Source: Thermocoleostomius sinensis A174 (lineage in GTDB: Bacteria > Cyanobacteriota > Cyanobacteriia > Elainellales > Elainellaceae). Taken from it: a stretch of DNA of 64,000 bases. Every line of letters starts with the position of its first letter. Position 1 is the stretch's first letter. A program made the translations under genes and the position numbers. The notes below the pieces were generated by a model. That model made no database searches. It saw only the letters and a list, made by a program, of their open reading frames with translations, and was not told where the DNA came from. Shown here piece after piece: positions 37,146-45,829 of the stretch. The DNA is taken from the NCBI RefSeq assembly GCF_026802175.1, contig NZ_CP113797.1:248001-312000 (forward strand). The letters run 5' to 3'.

Positions 37146-37598
37146 TTACTTGGAAGAGTTGGAATAGGCGTTCAAGGCATAGTCACGAAATCGGTTCATA
37201 TCCGCCTGAATTGTAGATTCTACTACCCGTCCTAGAAACAAATTGTCCATGAGCTTGCCTAAAATTCCGGGAATGGAATAAGCGACCGTTAATTTGACGA
37301 TGCTGTGGTTGCCGCGATCGTAAAACCGAATGGCTCCTCGGTTGGGCAACCCATCCACTGATTCCCACTGAATGATTTGATGCGTCACAAGTTTGGTAAT
37401 CCGCGACAGCCAGCTAAACTCAAACCCGCCCGATGCAAGTTTCCAGCGTGATAGGTCTGGATCATCTTCCAGTACCTTCACCGAGTCAATCCATTTCATC
37501 CACTTTGGCATTTGCTCTAAATCCGACCACAGATTCCACACGACCTCAATGGGCGTTTCCACTTCAACTTGGACGGTATGTTCGAGCCAGTCGGTCAT
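37146..37598 (-). CDS. SRPBCC (START/COQ10-like) ligand-binding protein
   Basis: A 150-residue single-domain protein with the SRPBCC helix-grip fold: the first strand HTVQVEVETPIEVVWNLWSD leads to the short helices, EQMPKWMKWIDSV is a family landmark, and the long C-terminal helix spans about 118-145. Such proteins bind hydrophobic ligands (polyketides, quinones, lipids) in a cavity. The ligand cannot be inferred. ATG start. Confidence 0.85.
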   Translation of the reverse strand: MTDWLEHTVQVEVETPIEVVWNLWSDLEQMPKWMKWIDSVKVLEDDPDLSRWKLASGGFEFSWLSRITKLVTHQIIQWESVDGLPNRGAIRFYDRGNHSIVKLTVAYSIPGILGKLMDNLFLGRVVESTIQADMNRFRDYALNAYSNSSK

Positions 37599-37778
37599 GG
37601 GAAGAATAGAAAGAACGGCTAAAGGATGAAGGCTGGAGGCTAAATCGAAAGAGACGAAGCATGGAGGATGAAACCCTCTGCATCCTAACAGGATATCAGG
37701 TCTAGGCTGGGTTTGCCGGGCAAGTACCAGTCACACCGCGTTGCCGACTTCAGGAGTGCCCAACCTAGTTTTGATCGT

Positions 37779-38507
37779 TCAGGAATGCGGCTGTTGCAAG
37801 GCCTGTCGCTGTAATTGCATCAAGGTTTTGATTCCCTTTTCAGCCACATCAAGCATGCGATCGAGTTGAGCACGGGTAAAGCTACCTTCTTCGGCCGTAC
37901 CTTGCAGTTCAATCAGGCCCAGTTCATCGTTTAGGACAACATTGAAGTCCGTGGTGGCTGCCGCATCTTCGGTATAGTCCAAGTCAAGGAACGGCTCACC
38001 GTCTAGGAGTCCGACTGACACCGCCGCAATTTGATGGCGAATTGGAGAACTGGTTAATTCACCGCTTTGCAGCAATGTGTCGATCGCATCGCTGAGGGCA
38101 ACAAACCCACCCGTGATCGAGGCAGTGCGCGTGCCAGCATCCGCCTGCAACACATCTGCATCGATGGTCAGGGTGCGTTCTCCTAACACTTTCATATCTA
38201 GCGCTGCCCGCAAACTGCGCCCAATCAATCGTTGAATTTCTTGCGTACGTCCAGAGAGCTTCATGAATTCCCGGGGCTGTCGTTGCAAAGTGGCGGCTGG
38301 CAACATGCGATATTCTGCTGTAAGCCAACCCTGCCCACTGCCTTCGAGAAATTTAGGAACACCCGGTTGCACCGTAACCGTACAAAGCACACAAGTATTG
38401 CCGCTGTGAGCCAGCACCGACCCTGCTGCATAGCGGGTAAAATGCCGTTCAAACCGAACAGGACGAAGTTCGTCGGGTTGCCGACCGTCAGGACGCTGCC
38501 AAGCCAT
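37779..38507 (-). CDS. rph: Ribonuclease PH
   Basis: RNase PH is a phosphate-dependent exoribonuclease that trims tRNA 3' ends. The 242 residues match the family from the opening RPDGR-PDELRPV to the closing helix. Landmarks are [20 protein letters not shown], the phosphate-binding region with [14 protein letters not shown], and [40 protein letters not shown] (in parts), which carries the catalytic aspartates. ATG start. No non-canonical pyrophosphatase gene (rdgB), a common partner, lies next to it. Confidence 0.97.
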   Translation of the reverse strand: MAWQRPDGRQPDELRPVRFERHFTRYAAGSVLAHSGNTCVLCTVTVQPGVPKFLEGSGQGWLTAEYRMLPAATLQRQPREFMKLSGRTQEIQRLIGRSLRAALDMKVLGERTLTIDADVLQADAGTRTASITGGFVALSDAIDTLLQSGELTSSPIRHQIAAVSVGLLDGEPFLDLDYTEDAAATTDFNVVLNDELGLIELQGTAEEGSFTRAQLDRMLDVAEKGIKTLMQLQRQALQQPHS

Positions 38508-38964
38508 AGGGGATTTAGGAGGGGATCTATAGATTTGATGGGAGAGGACAGCCTCAAATTCTCACTCAGAATACAAGGGATTCGCGCTAGAGGCTAGAGG
38601 GAGAAGAGGAGTTGCTGATAATAAAACGAGGAATCTCACGAGAAATGAAAGCCGCGATCGACTACTTCCCTTTCCGCGCCCCTAGTGACACCAATCTGGG
38701 CAGCGATCTCAAACCCAACTAAAACCAACAATTTCTAAATTCAAAGTTATATGTAGCGTTAGATGGCAGAAATTTTTTCAATATCACGCTATATTTTGCC
38801 TATGTGAAGAACGAGGTGGATCAGCGAGAAGGACGATCGTCCGTTGGTTTCTCCATACCTTTGTACTATAAATAAAGAAAATCTTAAGCTGCCTAAACTG
38901 CTAGCGCGCTTGTCCCCTCGGTTCATTATTTGGCTTGGCTACTGATCCCCATTCGAGATTAATC
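38508..38964. other. 457-bp intergenic region
   Basis: Divergent spacer between rph and the CobA-like gene. It holds a 7-bp tandem repeat GCTAGAG (38586-38599), the perfect palindrome GGACGATCGTCC (38831-38842) and, directly after, a good promoter (38844-38873). I saw no tmRNA, RNase P or 6S RNA landmark. Confidence 0.5.
38831..38873 (+). promoter_or_regulatory. Sigma70-type promoter with an adjacent 12-bp palindrome
   Basis: TTGGTT (38844-38849), 17-bp spacer, TATAAA (38867-38872). The palindrome GGACGATCGTCC (38831-38842) ends one base before the -35 element, a place suited to an activator, although it contains the common GATC core and could be chance. Transcription would start near 38880, some 85 bp before the CobA-like gene. 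Confidence 0.55.
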
Positions 38965-39501
38965 ATGGTTTCCCAACTTGAAACACCCCTCCGCGACAGC
39001 AATCATTCCCTGCCCTATGCGATCGAAGGACTGGTTCAGGTTTTTACCTGCCCCCATCGCAGCTTTTTTACTGGGGTGATGGCGCAAGCCCTTCGGATTG
39101 CCGGACAGGGAACCCCTGTTTTAATTGTGCAGTTCCTTAAAGGTGGCATTGGGCAAGGTCCACGGCAGCCAATTCAACTGGGACAACATTTAGATTGGAT
39201 GCGCTGTAGCCTCATGCGGTGCATTAATACACCAGAATTAGAACCGACTGAAACCGATGCCCTGCGCGAGCTTTGGGAACATACGCAAACGGTAGTGTCC
39301 GAAGGTAAATATTCGCTCGTGGTTCTGGACGAGTTGAGCCTCGCCATTCAGTTTGGCTTAATTTCCGAGGCAGAAGTGCTGCATTTTCTCAAGCATCGTC
39401 CCAGCCAAGTGGATGTGATTTTAACCGGGCCCGAAATGCCGTCTGCTATCTTGGACGTAGCCGATCAGATTACAGAACTGCGCCGCACCTATCGCCCCTA
39501 G
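38965..39501 (+). CDS. CobA/CobO-like protein with a degenerate P-loop
   Basis: A 178-residue protein with the fold of CobA-type cob(I)yrinic acid a,c-diamide adenosyltransferase. Downstream landmarks remain: IAGQGTPVLIVQFLKGGI, KYSLVVLDELSLAIQFGLI, then KHRPSQVDVILTGPEMP. But the Walker A loop, GxGKGKTTA in CobA, reads TCPHRSFFTGVMAQ (residues 28-41): the lysine and GK(T/S) are gone. ATP binding in the usual way is therefore unlikely, and cobalamin adenosylation doubtful. ATG 38965 chosen; a TTG at 38935 is in frame. No cob genes nearby. Confidence 0.8.
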   Translation: MVSQLETPLRDSNHSLPYAIEGLVQVFTCPHRSFFTGVMAQALRIAGQGTPVLIVQFLKGGIGQGPRQPIQLGQHLDWMRCSLMRCINTPELEPTETDALRELWEHTQTVVSEGKYSLVVLDELSLAIQFGLISEAEVLHFLKHRPSQVDVILTGPEMPSAILDVADQITELRRTYRP

Positions 39502-39631
39502 CCACTCGCCCTTATCCTGCGATCGAATTTTCCCCCAATCTTCTAAGTTTCTTAAAGCTTTCTCCGCGCTCGCGTCGGACAGAGCGATCGTTGGTATAAC
39601 TAAACCGTTATTTCTCTCATCCTTCAGTTAC

Positions 39632-40213
39632 ATGATTAAAAACGACACCTGGATTTTGGAGATGGCGGCGAATGGCATGATTGAGCCGTTCGAACCTCGG
39701 TTAGTGCGGCATGTAGATGGACTCCCCGTTATTTCCTATGGCCTTAGCAGCTATGGGTATGACCTGCGCCTATCTCCGTCTGAATTTCGCATTTTCAAAC
39801 ACATTCCCGGAACCGTCGTTGATCCAAAAAACTTTAACCCGGCCAATTTGGAACCTGTGGCGCTGCATTCTGATGAGAACGGCAGTTATTTCATTTTGCC
39901 GGCACACTCCTATGGGCTAGGCGTCGCCCTAGAGCGTTTAGCCGTGCCTGAGAATGTTACAGTCGTGTGTATTGGCAAGAGCACCTATGCGCGCGTAGGT
40001 CTGATTGCAAATTTAACCCCAGCGGAAGCCGGATGGCGCGGACACTTAACCCTAGAGTTTTCCAACTCATCTAGTGCCGATTGCCGCATTTATGCCAACG
40101 AAGGCATTGTGCAACTGCTGTTTTTGGAAGGGGCCCCGTGCGCCATCAGCTATGAAACCCGGCGGGGTAAGTATCAAGATCAACCAGAACAAGTGACCTT
40201 AGCCAAAGTCTAA
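39632..40213 (+). CDS. dcd: dCTP deaminase
   Basis: Dcd deaminates dCTP to dUTP, supplying dUMP for thymidylate synthesis. The 193-residue length and motifs fit: LSSYGYDLRLS, SYGLGVALERLAVPENV, CIGKSTYARVGLI and GWRGHLTLEFSN, the last with the catalytic glutamate. ATG start. It stands in the same direction as the CobA-like gene 130 bp upstream, with no obvious functional link. A bifunctional dCTP deaminase/dUTPase is unlikely given the plain Dcd-like C-terminus. Confidence 0.95.
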   Translation: MIKNDTWILEMAANGMIEPFEPRLVRHVDGLPVISYGLSSYGYDLRLSPSEFRIFKHIPGTVVDPKNFNPANLEPVALHSDENGSYFILPAHSYGLGVALERLAVPENVTVVCIGKSTYARVGLIANLTPAEAGWRGHLTLEFSNSSSADCRIYANEGIVQLLFLEGAPCAISYETRRGKYQDQPEQVTLAKV

Positions 40214-40364
40214 GATGATCTGGCACTTGCTGCGATCGAAACTTCTCACTGCCTGCTAGATTACTGTCATGTACTTCTTTAGGAAGAAACATGAAACAAT
40301 GGCGTTTGCGGATTTGTGGCAGAACGTCTGAAATAGTAACCCAACGCAACCCGTAATCTGTATC

Positions 40365-40393
40365 GTCGAGTGGTGAGGTGTCGAGTGGTGAGG
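40365..40393. repeat. 14-bp direct repeat at a 15-bp period
   Basis: GTCGAGTGGTGAGG lies at 40365-40378 and again at 40380-40393, separated by one base. The second copy supplies part of the AGGAGG ribosome site of the glycosyltransferase gene. Confidence 0.9.
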
Positions 40394-40402
40394 AGGGATG
40401 AA

Positions 40403-41440
40403 GTGGCTATGAGTGCATCATTGTTACCGGAGGAATCGCGATCGACCGTTTTGGTATCGCCCGAACTAGAAGTTTCGGTGGTGGTGCCGGTTTATAACGA
40501 AATTGAAAGCATTCCTCGGCTCATTGAGGCGATCGCCACTACGCTGCAACAGCACCACATTGCCTACGAAATCATCTGTGTAGATGATGGTTCCAAAGAT
40601 GGTTCGTCGGAGTTGCTACGGCAGATGGCCCGCACTCGGACTGATTTGCGAGCGGTGCTGCTACGGCGCAACTATGGGCAAACGCCAGCAATGGCAGCAG
40701 GGTTTAAGTACGCACAGGGACAAGCCGTCGTTACCCTAGACGGGGACTTGCAGAACGATCCAACGGATATTCCCCGCTTGCTGGCTAAATTGGACGAAGG
40801 CTATGACTTGGTGAGCGGCTGGCGCAAGCGTCGGCAAGACGCTATGTTGACTCGTCTGATTCCATCTAAGATTGCCAACTGGTTGATTGCCAAAGTTACG
40901 GGCGTGAATCTGCACGACTACGGCTGCTCGCTCAAGGCCTATCGATCGGAACTGATTATGGACATGAATCTGTATGGCGAACTGCATCGATTTATTCCAG
41001 CCCTGGCCTTTATTGAAGGAGCTAGAATTGCTGAAATTCCAGTGCAGCACCATGCTCGGCAATTTGGCCAGAGTAAATATGGGCTAGGTCGCACCTTTCG
41101 GGTGTTGATGGATTTGTTCACCATCTATTTTATGAAGCGGTTTCTGACCCGTCCAATGCACGTATTTGGGCTATTTGGGTTAATATCAATGCTGATCGGG
41201 GTTGGCTTAGGCGCGTATTTGACTTTTGTGAAGCTAGCCTTTGGCGAAAGCATTGGCGATCGACCGTTGCTAATTCTAGCCGTTGTCTTGTTTTTAACTG
41301 GGGTGCAATTGTTTAGCTTTGGCTTAATTGCTGAACTGATGATGCGAACCTATCACGAATCGCAAAATCGCCCCATTTACCGCGTTCGTGAAGTGGTAGA
41401 AGCTATCAAGAACCGATCGGACTCTAGAACCGTTGATTAG
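40403..41440 (+). CDS. GT2-family glycosyltransferase, GtrB/polyprenyl-phosphate type
   Basis: A 345-residue membrane glycosyltransferase expected to move a sugar from a nucleotide sugar to undecaprenyl phosphate on the cytosolic face. The GT-A domain (about 30-245) shows SVVVPVYNEIESI, ICVDDGSKDGS, LDGDLQNDP (the DxD-like metal site) and the family HDYGCSLKAYR and GQSKYGLGRT. Two membrane helices follow (about 258-280 and 293-318). The GTG at 40403 has AGGAGG six bases upstream; ATG 40409 is the alternative. It precedes uraH by 57 bp without a functional link. Confidence 0.9.
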   Translation: MAMSASLLPEESRSTVLVSPELEVSVVVPVYNEIESIPRLIEAIATTLQQHHIAYEIICVDDGSKDGSSELLRQMARTRTDLRAVLLRRNYGQTPAMAAGFKYAQGQAVVTLDGDLQNDPTDIPRLLAKLDEGYDLVSGWRKRRQDAMLTRLIPSKIANWLIAKVTGVNLHDYGCSLKAYRSELIMDMNLYGELHRFIPALAFIEGARIAEIPVQHHARQFGQSKYGLGRTFRVLMDLFTIYFMKRFLTRPMHVFGLFGLISMLIGVGLGAYLTFVKLAFGESIGDRPLLILAVVLFLTGVQLFSFGLIAELMMRTYHESQNRPIYRVREVVEAIKNRSDSRTVD

Positions 41441-41497
41441 AGTTTCTGTCAGTGATGCCAATGCTGCAACGGATTTCCTACGCCATTTCCTACCACT

Positions 41498-41869
41498 ATG
41501 CCTGGTCAATTAACTGGTCAATTAACAACGCACGTTCTAGACACTGTACACGGTGGTCCTGCTGCCAATGTGGCGATCGAGCTTTGGCAAGTGCCGCCTT
41601 CAGGAGACAAAACGTTGCTGAAATTGGTGCATACCAATGCGGATGGTCGAACAGATGCACCTCTGCTGGCGGCAGACGAACTGCAAGCGGGCGTGTACGA
41701 ATTAGTGTTTGCGATAGGCGCATACTTCGATCGATCGATGCCATCGTTGCCCACCCCGCGCTTTCTCGATCGCGTTCCGATTCAGTTTGGTATTGCCAAT
41801 CCAGAGGCCCATTACCACGTGCCCCTGCTGGTTTCGCCGTGGTCGTACAGCACCTATCGAGGAAGCTAA
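41498..41869 (+). CDS. uraH: 5-hydroxyisourate hydrolase
   Basis: This transthyretin-like enzyme hydrolyses 5-hydroxyisourate, the product of urate oxidation, to OHCU. The 123 residues carry the family LTTHVLDTVHGGPA near the start (catalytic His12), the arginine-bearing HTNADGRTDAPLL, and the C-terminal signature YSTYRGS. The N-terminus contains a perfect in-frame 12-bp duplication that yields GQLTGQLT where homologues have a single copy. ATG start, no clear ribosome site. uraD begins 3 bp after its stop. Urate oxidase is not in the window. Confidence 0.95.
   Translation: MPGQLTGQLTTHVLDTVHGGPAANVAIELWQVPPSGDKTLLKLVHTNADGRTDAPLLAADELQAGVYELVFAIGAYFDRSMPSLPTPRFLDRVPIQFGIANPEAHYHVPLLVSPWSYSTYRGS
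41502..41525. repeat. Perfect 12-bp in-frame tandem duplication inside uraH
   Basis: CTGGTCAATTAA occurs at 41502-41513 and 41514-41525, adding four residues (GQLT) to the N-terminus before the conserved TTHVLDT motif. Just upstream, ATTTCCTACGCC and ATTTCCTACCAC form a near-perfect second 12-bp pair. Confidence 0.9.
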
Positions 41870-41872
41870 GCG

Positions 41873-42397
41873 ATGTCTGAATCGAAGTCTGTTGCACCGC
41901 CCTATTCCCTGACCACGATCAACCAGATGAGTCAAGAAGAGTTCGTGGCGGCATTGGGGGCTGTGTTTGAGCAAACCCCCACGATCGCTCAGCAAACTTG
42001 GCAGCAGCGACCTTTTACTAGTCTGGAAGCGTTACATCAGCGCATGGTTGAGGTCATTAGGGCAGCGCCTATTGAGGCGCAACTGGCCCTAATTTGTGCC
42101 CATCCCGATTTGGGTAGCAAAGCCAAAATGGCAGTAGCCTCGGTGCAAGAGCAAGCGGGCGCTGGACTGGATCGGCTATCTCCCGAAGAGTTCGATCGCT
42201 TTCAAACACTGAATCAGGACTATAAGACAAAGTTTGGGTTTCCTTTTATCATTGCAGTGCGCAATCACACCAAAACCAGCATTCTAGAGGCATTTGAGCA
42301 GCGCTTACAACACTCGATCGACACCGAACGAGAGCAAGCCTTGACTGAAATTTTTCAAATCGCCAAGTTTCGATTAGCAGATTTGATCGGGGCGTAG
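41873..42397 (+). CDS. uraD: OHCU decarboxylase
   Basis: UraD decarboxylates 2-oxo-4-hydroxy-4-carboxy-5-ureidoimidazoline to S-allantoin, the step after UraH. The 174-residue helical protein has the catalytic histidine H77 in ICAHPDLGSK, the pairing RP-FTSLEALHQRM helix, and the family FPFIIAVRNHTKTSILEAF (in parts). ATG start 3 bp after the uraH stop, so the two are almost surely cotranscribed and translationally coupled. Together they complete the urate to allantoin path once urate oxidase has acted. Confidence 0.95.
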   Translation: MSESKSVAPPYSLTTINQMSQEEFVAALGAVFEQTPTIAQQTWQQRPFTSLEALHQRMVEVIRAAPIEAQLALICAHPDLGSKAKMAVASVQEQAGAGLDRLSPEEFDRFQTLNQDYKTKFGFPFIIAVRNHTKTSILEAFEQRLQHSIDTEREQALTEIFQIAKFRLADLIGA

Positions 42398-42449
42398 CCA
42401 CCAGCGCTCTCGTTGGGGGGCACTTCCTCATTCAGCGCAACGTTGGTCG

Positions 42450-44261
42450 TTATCCAGGTTGCACAAGCGGCAGCGGTTGAATGGGATGCACGGATGCATT
42501 GGTCGAACTTTTCGGCTTTACATTCTCTGCTTTATTTAAATTCAAGATAAAGGATTTATCGATCGATACGCCTTTGGCGTCGGTGCGGCGAACCGTAACG
42601 ATATGGCAAACCTTATCTTCAACGTTCAAGACCGCTTTGTTCATAATCCTCAATTCATTTCCTTCAATCTTGAAGTATCCTTCTGCATTATTAAGCAAGG
42701 TGTAGGTGTAGGTATTTCCCGTTTTTGCATCAGAGGCAGGGAGCGTAGCCACCAAGGTGCTTGCCTCTTCAACGGGCCGATCGGGGTCATTGCTAAGTTG
42801 AGACGAGTTGATGGACATTTGTGGCATTTTTGTCACTCGTTGATTTCTCGCTGTGTGGTTTGCGATCGAAATTGGAGTGCTAGGCTCTGGCAGAGTAACA
42901 GCCCGATAGCCATGATTGCTTCTGGCAGTGGACGCGCTGAAACGCTGGGAAGTTCGATGGGTTGGAGCTTGCTGCTGAGGAGAGGTCGATGAGTCTACTA
43001 CCAGGTTTCTCAAGGGTTCAATCACGCCGTCATTGGCCAAGGCAGCCTCTAGGACAGGTTCCATTCCAGAAGCAGCCACATTGCCATTGATTTCAGCTTG
43101 GTAGGCAGCTTCAGTGCTGATTGATGAACTCATCGACGAACTGATTGAAGAGGTTTGAGGCACAGATGCAGGTGCAGCCGACGGTTGAGGAGTTGATGAT
43201 TGCGGAGCGCGATCGGTGGTTGATTTGGCTGTGGGTTTGACAGCCTGATCAGGCGATGCCGAACGGCGAGAAGCAACAGCAGAAGTTGGTTGAACGGTTG
43301 GTTTGGCGAAAGAGGGCTTGGCCGTTTTTGGGGTAGCAACAGCGGACTGAGGGCGCTGAGGCACTAATTTTTCCAAGAGGTTAAACCATAGACTACTGAT
43401 GGTACGGTTCCAGAAAATAACGACATTACCACCGCCATAAACTAGTGCCCAAAGCAACATCCAATAGTACAAACTGTCGTTGTCAACAGGCTCACGCTCA
43501 ATGGGTTGAGGGGCGGTAGTCGCTTCGGGGCGCAATTGGTTAGAAGCAGGTGCAGATTTGGTCTCTTCACTCGGCTCGATCGCAACCGCAGGTTCTGTCG
43601 CTTGGGAGGGTGCAGCTTGGGACGATCTGCCTGAATCAGTGTTTTCAAAGGCTGGGGCGGCAGTTGACTGTCCCTCTCGTGCCTGTAGTTTTTGCCAGGT
43701 CAAAGCACCAACAACGCCGTCCACCCCTAAACCGTGAAACTGCTGAAATTTGGCCACAGCGGCTTCGGTCTTGCTTCCATAAATGCCATCAATTTCCCCT
43801 GTATAGTGTCCCAACTGGTGTAAGTGGGTTTGTAGCCTGCTGACCGCCTCACCGCGACTGCCCAGGCGCAACAACGGCATCGATAACGGCATCGATTCAG
43901 ATGTCCTACGAGACTGCCCATTTTCCCTGGTTTGCCTATCACTAGCTGTCAGCACTGCATGGAAGGACTCAGGCTCGGTGGGGCGTGGAATGGTGCTGTC
44001 TAGACGGTGGACTTGCGACGAATTATCAGCATGAAGATCCTGTCTAGTACTTGCCAGATTCGATCGCACAGGTTGTACCACTGCCACTGTTTCAGGAGAA
44101 CTGATACAGTCAACCGCTGCGGTGACAGCAACAGCAGAATTCCCCTGGCTCTGGTGCTGAGGTTCAGGGCAGGTCGAGACACTGACAGGAGTAGGAGTAG
44201 TTGCTGCATCAGTACAGGTGACACAGGTAAGCAGCAGCAAGGCAGAAGGATTAGCAGCCAT
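42450..44261 (-). CDS. Peptidoglycan-binding protein with a membrane segment and a cadherin-like domain
   Basis: A 603-residue protein with an unusual layout. A short hydrophobic N-terminus (NPSALLLLTCVTC) may be a signal or lipid-attachment region. Residues about 132-193 are a PG_binding_1 domain (LGSRGEAVSRLQTHLHQLG to DGVVGALTWQKLQ). A Pro/Ser/Thr linker leads to one transmembrane helix (about 265-284, YYWMLLWALVYGGGNVVIFW). After another long disordered stretch, residues about 487-582 read like a single cadherin-type domain (TYTYTLLNNAEGYFKIEG, NVEDKVCHIVTVRRTDAKG). It may link cell wall and envelope. ATG 44261 chosen; a TTG at 44330 is in frame. Confidence 0.8.
   Translation of the reverse strand: MAANPSALLLLTCVTCTDAATTPTPVSVSTCPEPQHQSQGNSAVAVTAAVDCISSPETVAVVQPVRSNLASTRQDLHADNSSQVHRLDSTIPRPTEPESFHAVLTASDRQTRENGQSRRTSESMPLSMPLLRLGSRGEAVSRLQTHLHQLGHYTGEIDGIYGSKTEAAVAKFQQFHGLGVDGVVGALTWQKLQAREGQSTAAPAFENTDSGRSSQAAPSQATEPAVAIEPSEETKSAPASNQLRPEATTAPQPIEREPVDNDSLYYWMLLWALVYGGGNVVIFWNRTISSLWFNLLEKLVPQRPQSAVATPKTAKPSFAKPTVQPTSAVASRRSASPDQAVKPTAKSTTDRAPQSSTPQPSAAPASVPQTSSISSSMSSSISTEAAYQAEINGNVAASGMEPVLEAALANDGVIEPLRNLVVDSSTSPQQQAPTHRTSQRFSASTARSNHGYRAVTLPEPSTPISIANHTARNQRVTKMPQMSINSSQLSNDPDRPVEEASTLVATLPASDAKTGNTYTYTLLNNAEGYFKIEGNELRIMNKAVLNVEDKVCHIVTVRRTDAKGVSIDKSFILNLNKAENVKPKSSTNASVHPIQPLPLVQPG
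43873..43896. repeat. Perfect 12-bp in-frame tandem duplication in coding sequence
   Basis: AACGGCATCGAT occurs twice without spacer, giving SMPLSMPL just before the peptidoglycan-binding domain of the leftward protein. Confidence 0.9.
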
Positions 44262-44510
44262 CGATCCTGGGAGTGAAGGTAAGTTGGTAGATTCCCCCAA
44301 GTGATTCTGAGCACCAATCGCAATGCGCAAAAACGCTGAATGCGCTGACCCAATTAGCTGACTTTTGTTCCACTATAATGCACAAAGGATTTCTTCAGGC
44401 AAGTCGATTCAGTAAAAATATATTTAACGATGGTTTTAGTCTAATTAGGTCAATCTTGTTTAAAGATTTCCCAAATGCACCGTTTATATCCCATGATTGT
44501 CGGTGAATAG

Positions 44511-45782
44511 CTAAAGTGGTAGCTCGATTTGAAACGTAGAGCCTTGGCCCGGCGTACTCATCACTAGCAGCCTTCCCCCATGAGCCTCAACAATTTGCTG
44601 CGCGATTGCTAATCCTAGTCCAAACCCACCCTTTTCTCGAGTTCGCTCGGTATCAACCCGATAAAAGCGATCGAAAATATAGGGCAAATCGGACGCTGGG
44701 ATGCCAATTCCGGTATCCACCACTTGGATGGTGGTCCGATCGGAATGGGGTTCTAGGCGTAGCCACACTGTTCCCCCTGCCTGTGTGTACTTACAGGCAT
44801 TGCTCAGCAGATTCTCGATCGCCTGTCGCAGTAAATCTGGTTCGGCGGATAGATGAACAGGCACTTCCGGTAAATGACTAATGAATTTAATGTCTTGCTG
44901 AGCCGCTTGCAGTGCGTAATCCGTTGCTAATTTCTCGAGAAGTTCGTTGAGGTGAATCCATTTCAGTAACTCTGGGGCTAATCGTCCCTGATGACGAGCC
45001 AGCAGCAATAAATGGCTGACCAACGTACTCATTGATTTAGTGCTGTCAATGATATTTTCCATTAAAGGACGCAACTGGGGATGATCTATCGCTGTCAATT
45101 GCCCGACTTGGGCATTGGTGAGAATGGCAGATAGGGGCGATCGCAACTCATGGGATGCATCAGCGGTGAAGCGTTGCAGTTGTTGATAGGACTGCCGAAT
45201 CGGTTGCATCGCCACCCCACTTAATAGCCACCCTGTTAAGCCAATCATTCCCAGAGCGATCGGAAGCAACAAGGTCAGCAGTAGTCGAAATTGCTGAAGA
45301 TCTGCTTTTAAACTGGTCATCGGAATGGCAACTTGCAGATGACCAATTAATTTACCAGCATCCTGTACGGGTAACGTTACTTGCCGCACCCATAGAGGAG
45401 ATATTTGAGCATCCTGCAACTGAATGGTTTCAAATCCAGCAGGTCGATCAAGCTGAGGTGGTGGCGGTGGCCCAAAAAACTGGGTAGCTCGTCCTTGGGC
45501 ATCATACCAACGAATATAAAGCAGGTCGCTATCCATGGGTTGAGCACTGTTTCCTAGAATGGGAACATTGGTTAGATCAACCTGGTACTGTTCTTGCTCT
45601 ATGCCATATTGCACGCTGGCCGCCAGCACCCTAGTCGTTTTATGCAAAAGTCGATCGATCGACTCTAGCTTGTCTTCAGCCCGCAGGTAGTAAATGGTGC
45701 CGGAAAACAAAAAGAGAATGCTGCCCATAGACAGCGTGAACCAACGGGCTAAATTGCGACGACTGCGACTGAACATAACCAC
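44511..45782 (-). CDS. Membrane sensor histidine kinase
   Basis: A 423-residue kinase with two membrane helices (about 13-33 and 167-190) flanking a 130-residue periplasmic sensor region with a PPPPP stretch, then directly HisKA without a clear HAMP domain. The phosphorylated residue is H211 in [14 protein letters not shown]; ATPase landmarks are [30 protein letters not shown] and [13 protein letters not shown]. It lies downstream of the response regulator gene on the same strand (47 bp gap), so they form a pair. The signal sensed is unknown. The HisKA stretch resembles RppB/NrsS-type kinases of cyanobacteria, but not enough to name it. Confidence 0.92.
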   Translation of the reverse strand: MVMFSRSRRNLARWFTLSMGSILFLFSGTIYYLRAEDKLESIDRLLHKTTRVLAASVQYGIEQEQYQVDLTNVPILGNSAQPMDSDLLYIRWYDAQGRATQFFGPPPPPQLDRPAGFETIQLQDAQISPLWVRQVTLPVQDAGKLIGHLQVAIPMTSLKADLQQFRLLLTLLLPIALGMIGLTGWLLSGVAMQPIRQSYQQLQRFTADASHELRSPLSAILTNAQVGQLTAIDHPQLRPLMENIIDSTKSMSTLVSHLLLLARHQGRLAPELLKWIHLNELLEKLATDYALQAAQQDIKFISHLPEVPVHLSAEPDLLRQAIENLLSNACKYTQAGGTVWLRLEPHSDRTTIQVVDTGIGIPASDLPYIFDRFYRVDTERTREKGGFGLGLAIAQQIVEAHGGRLLVMSTPGQGSTFQIELPL

Positions 45783-45829
45783 ACAGAAAGAACAGATAGG
45801 TTAGCTCAACCCATGAACACTAGAACGTA

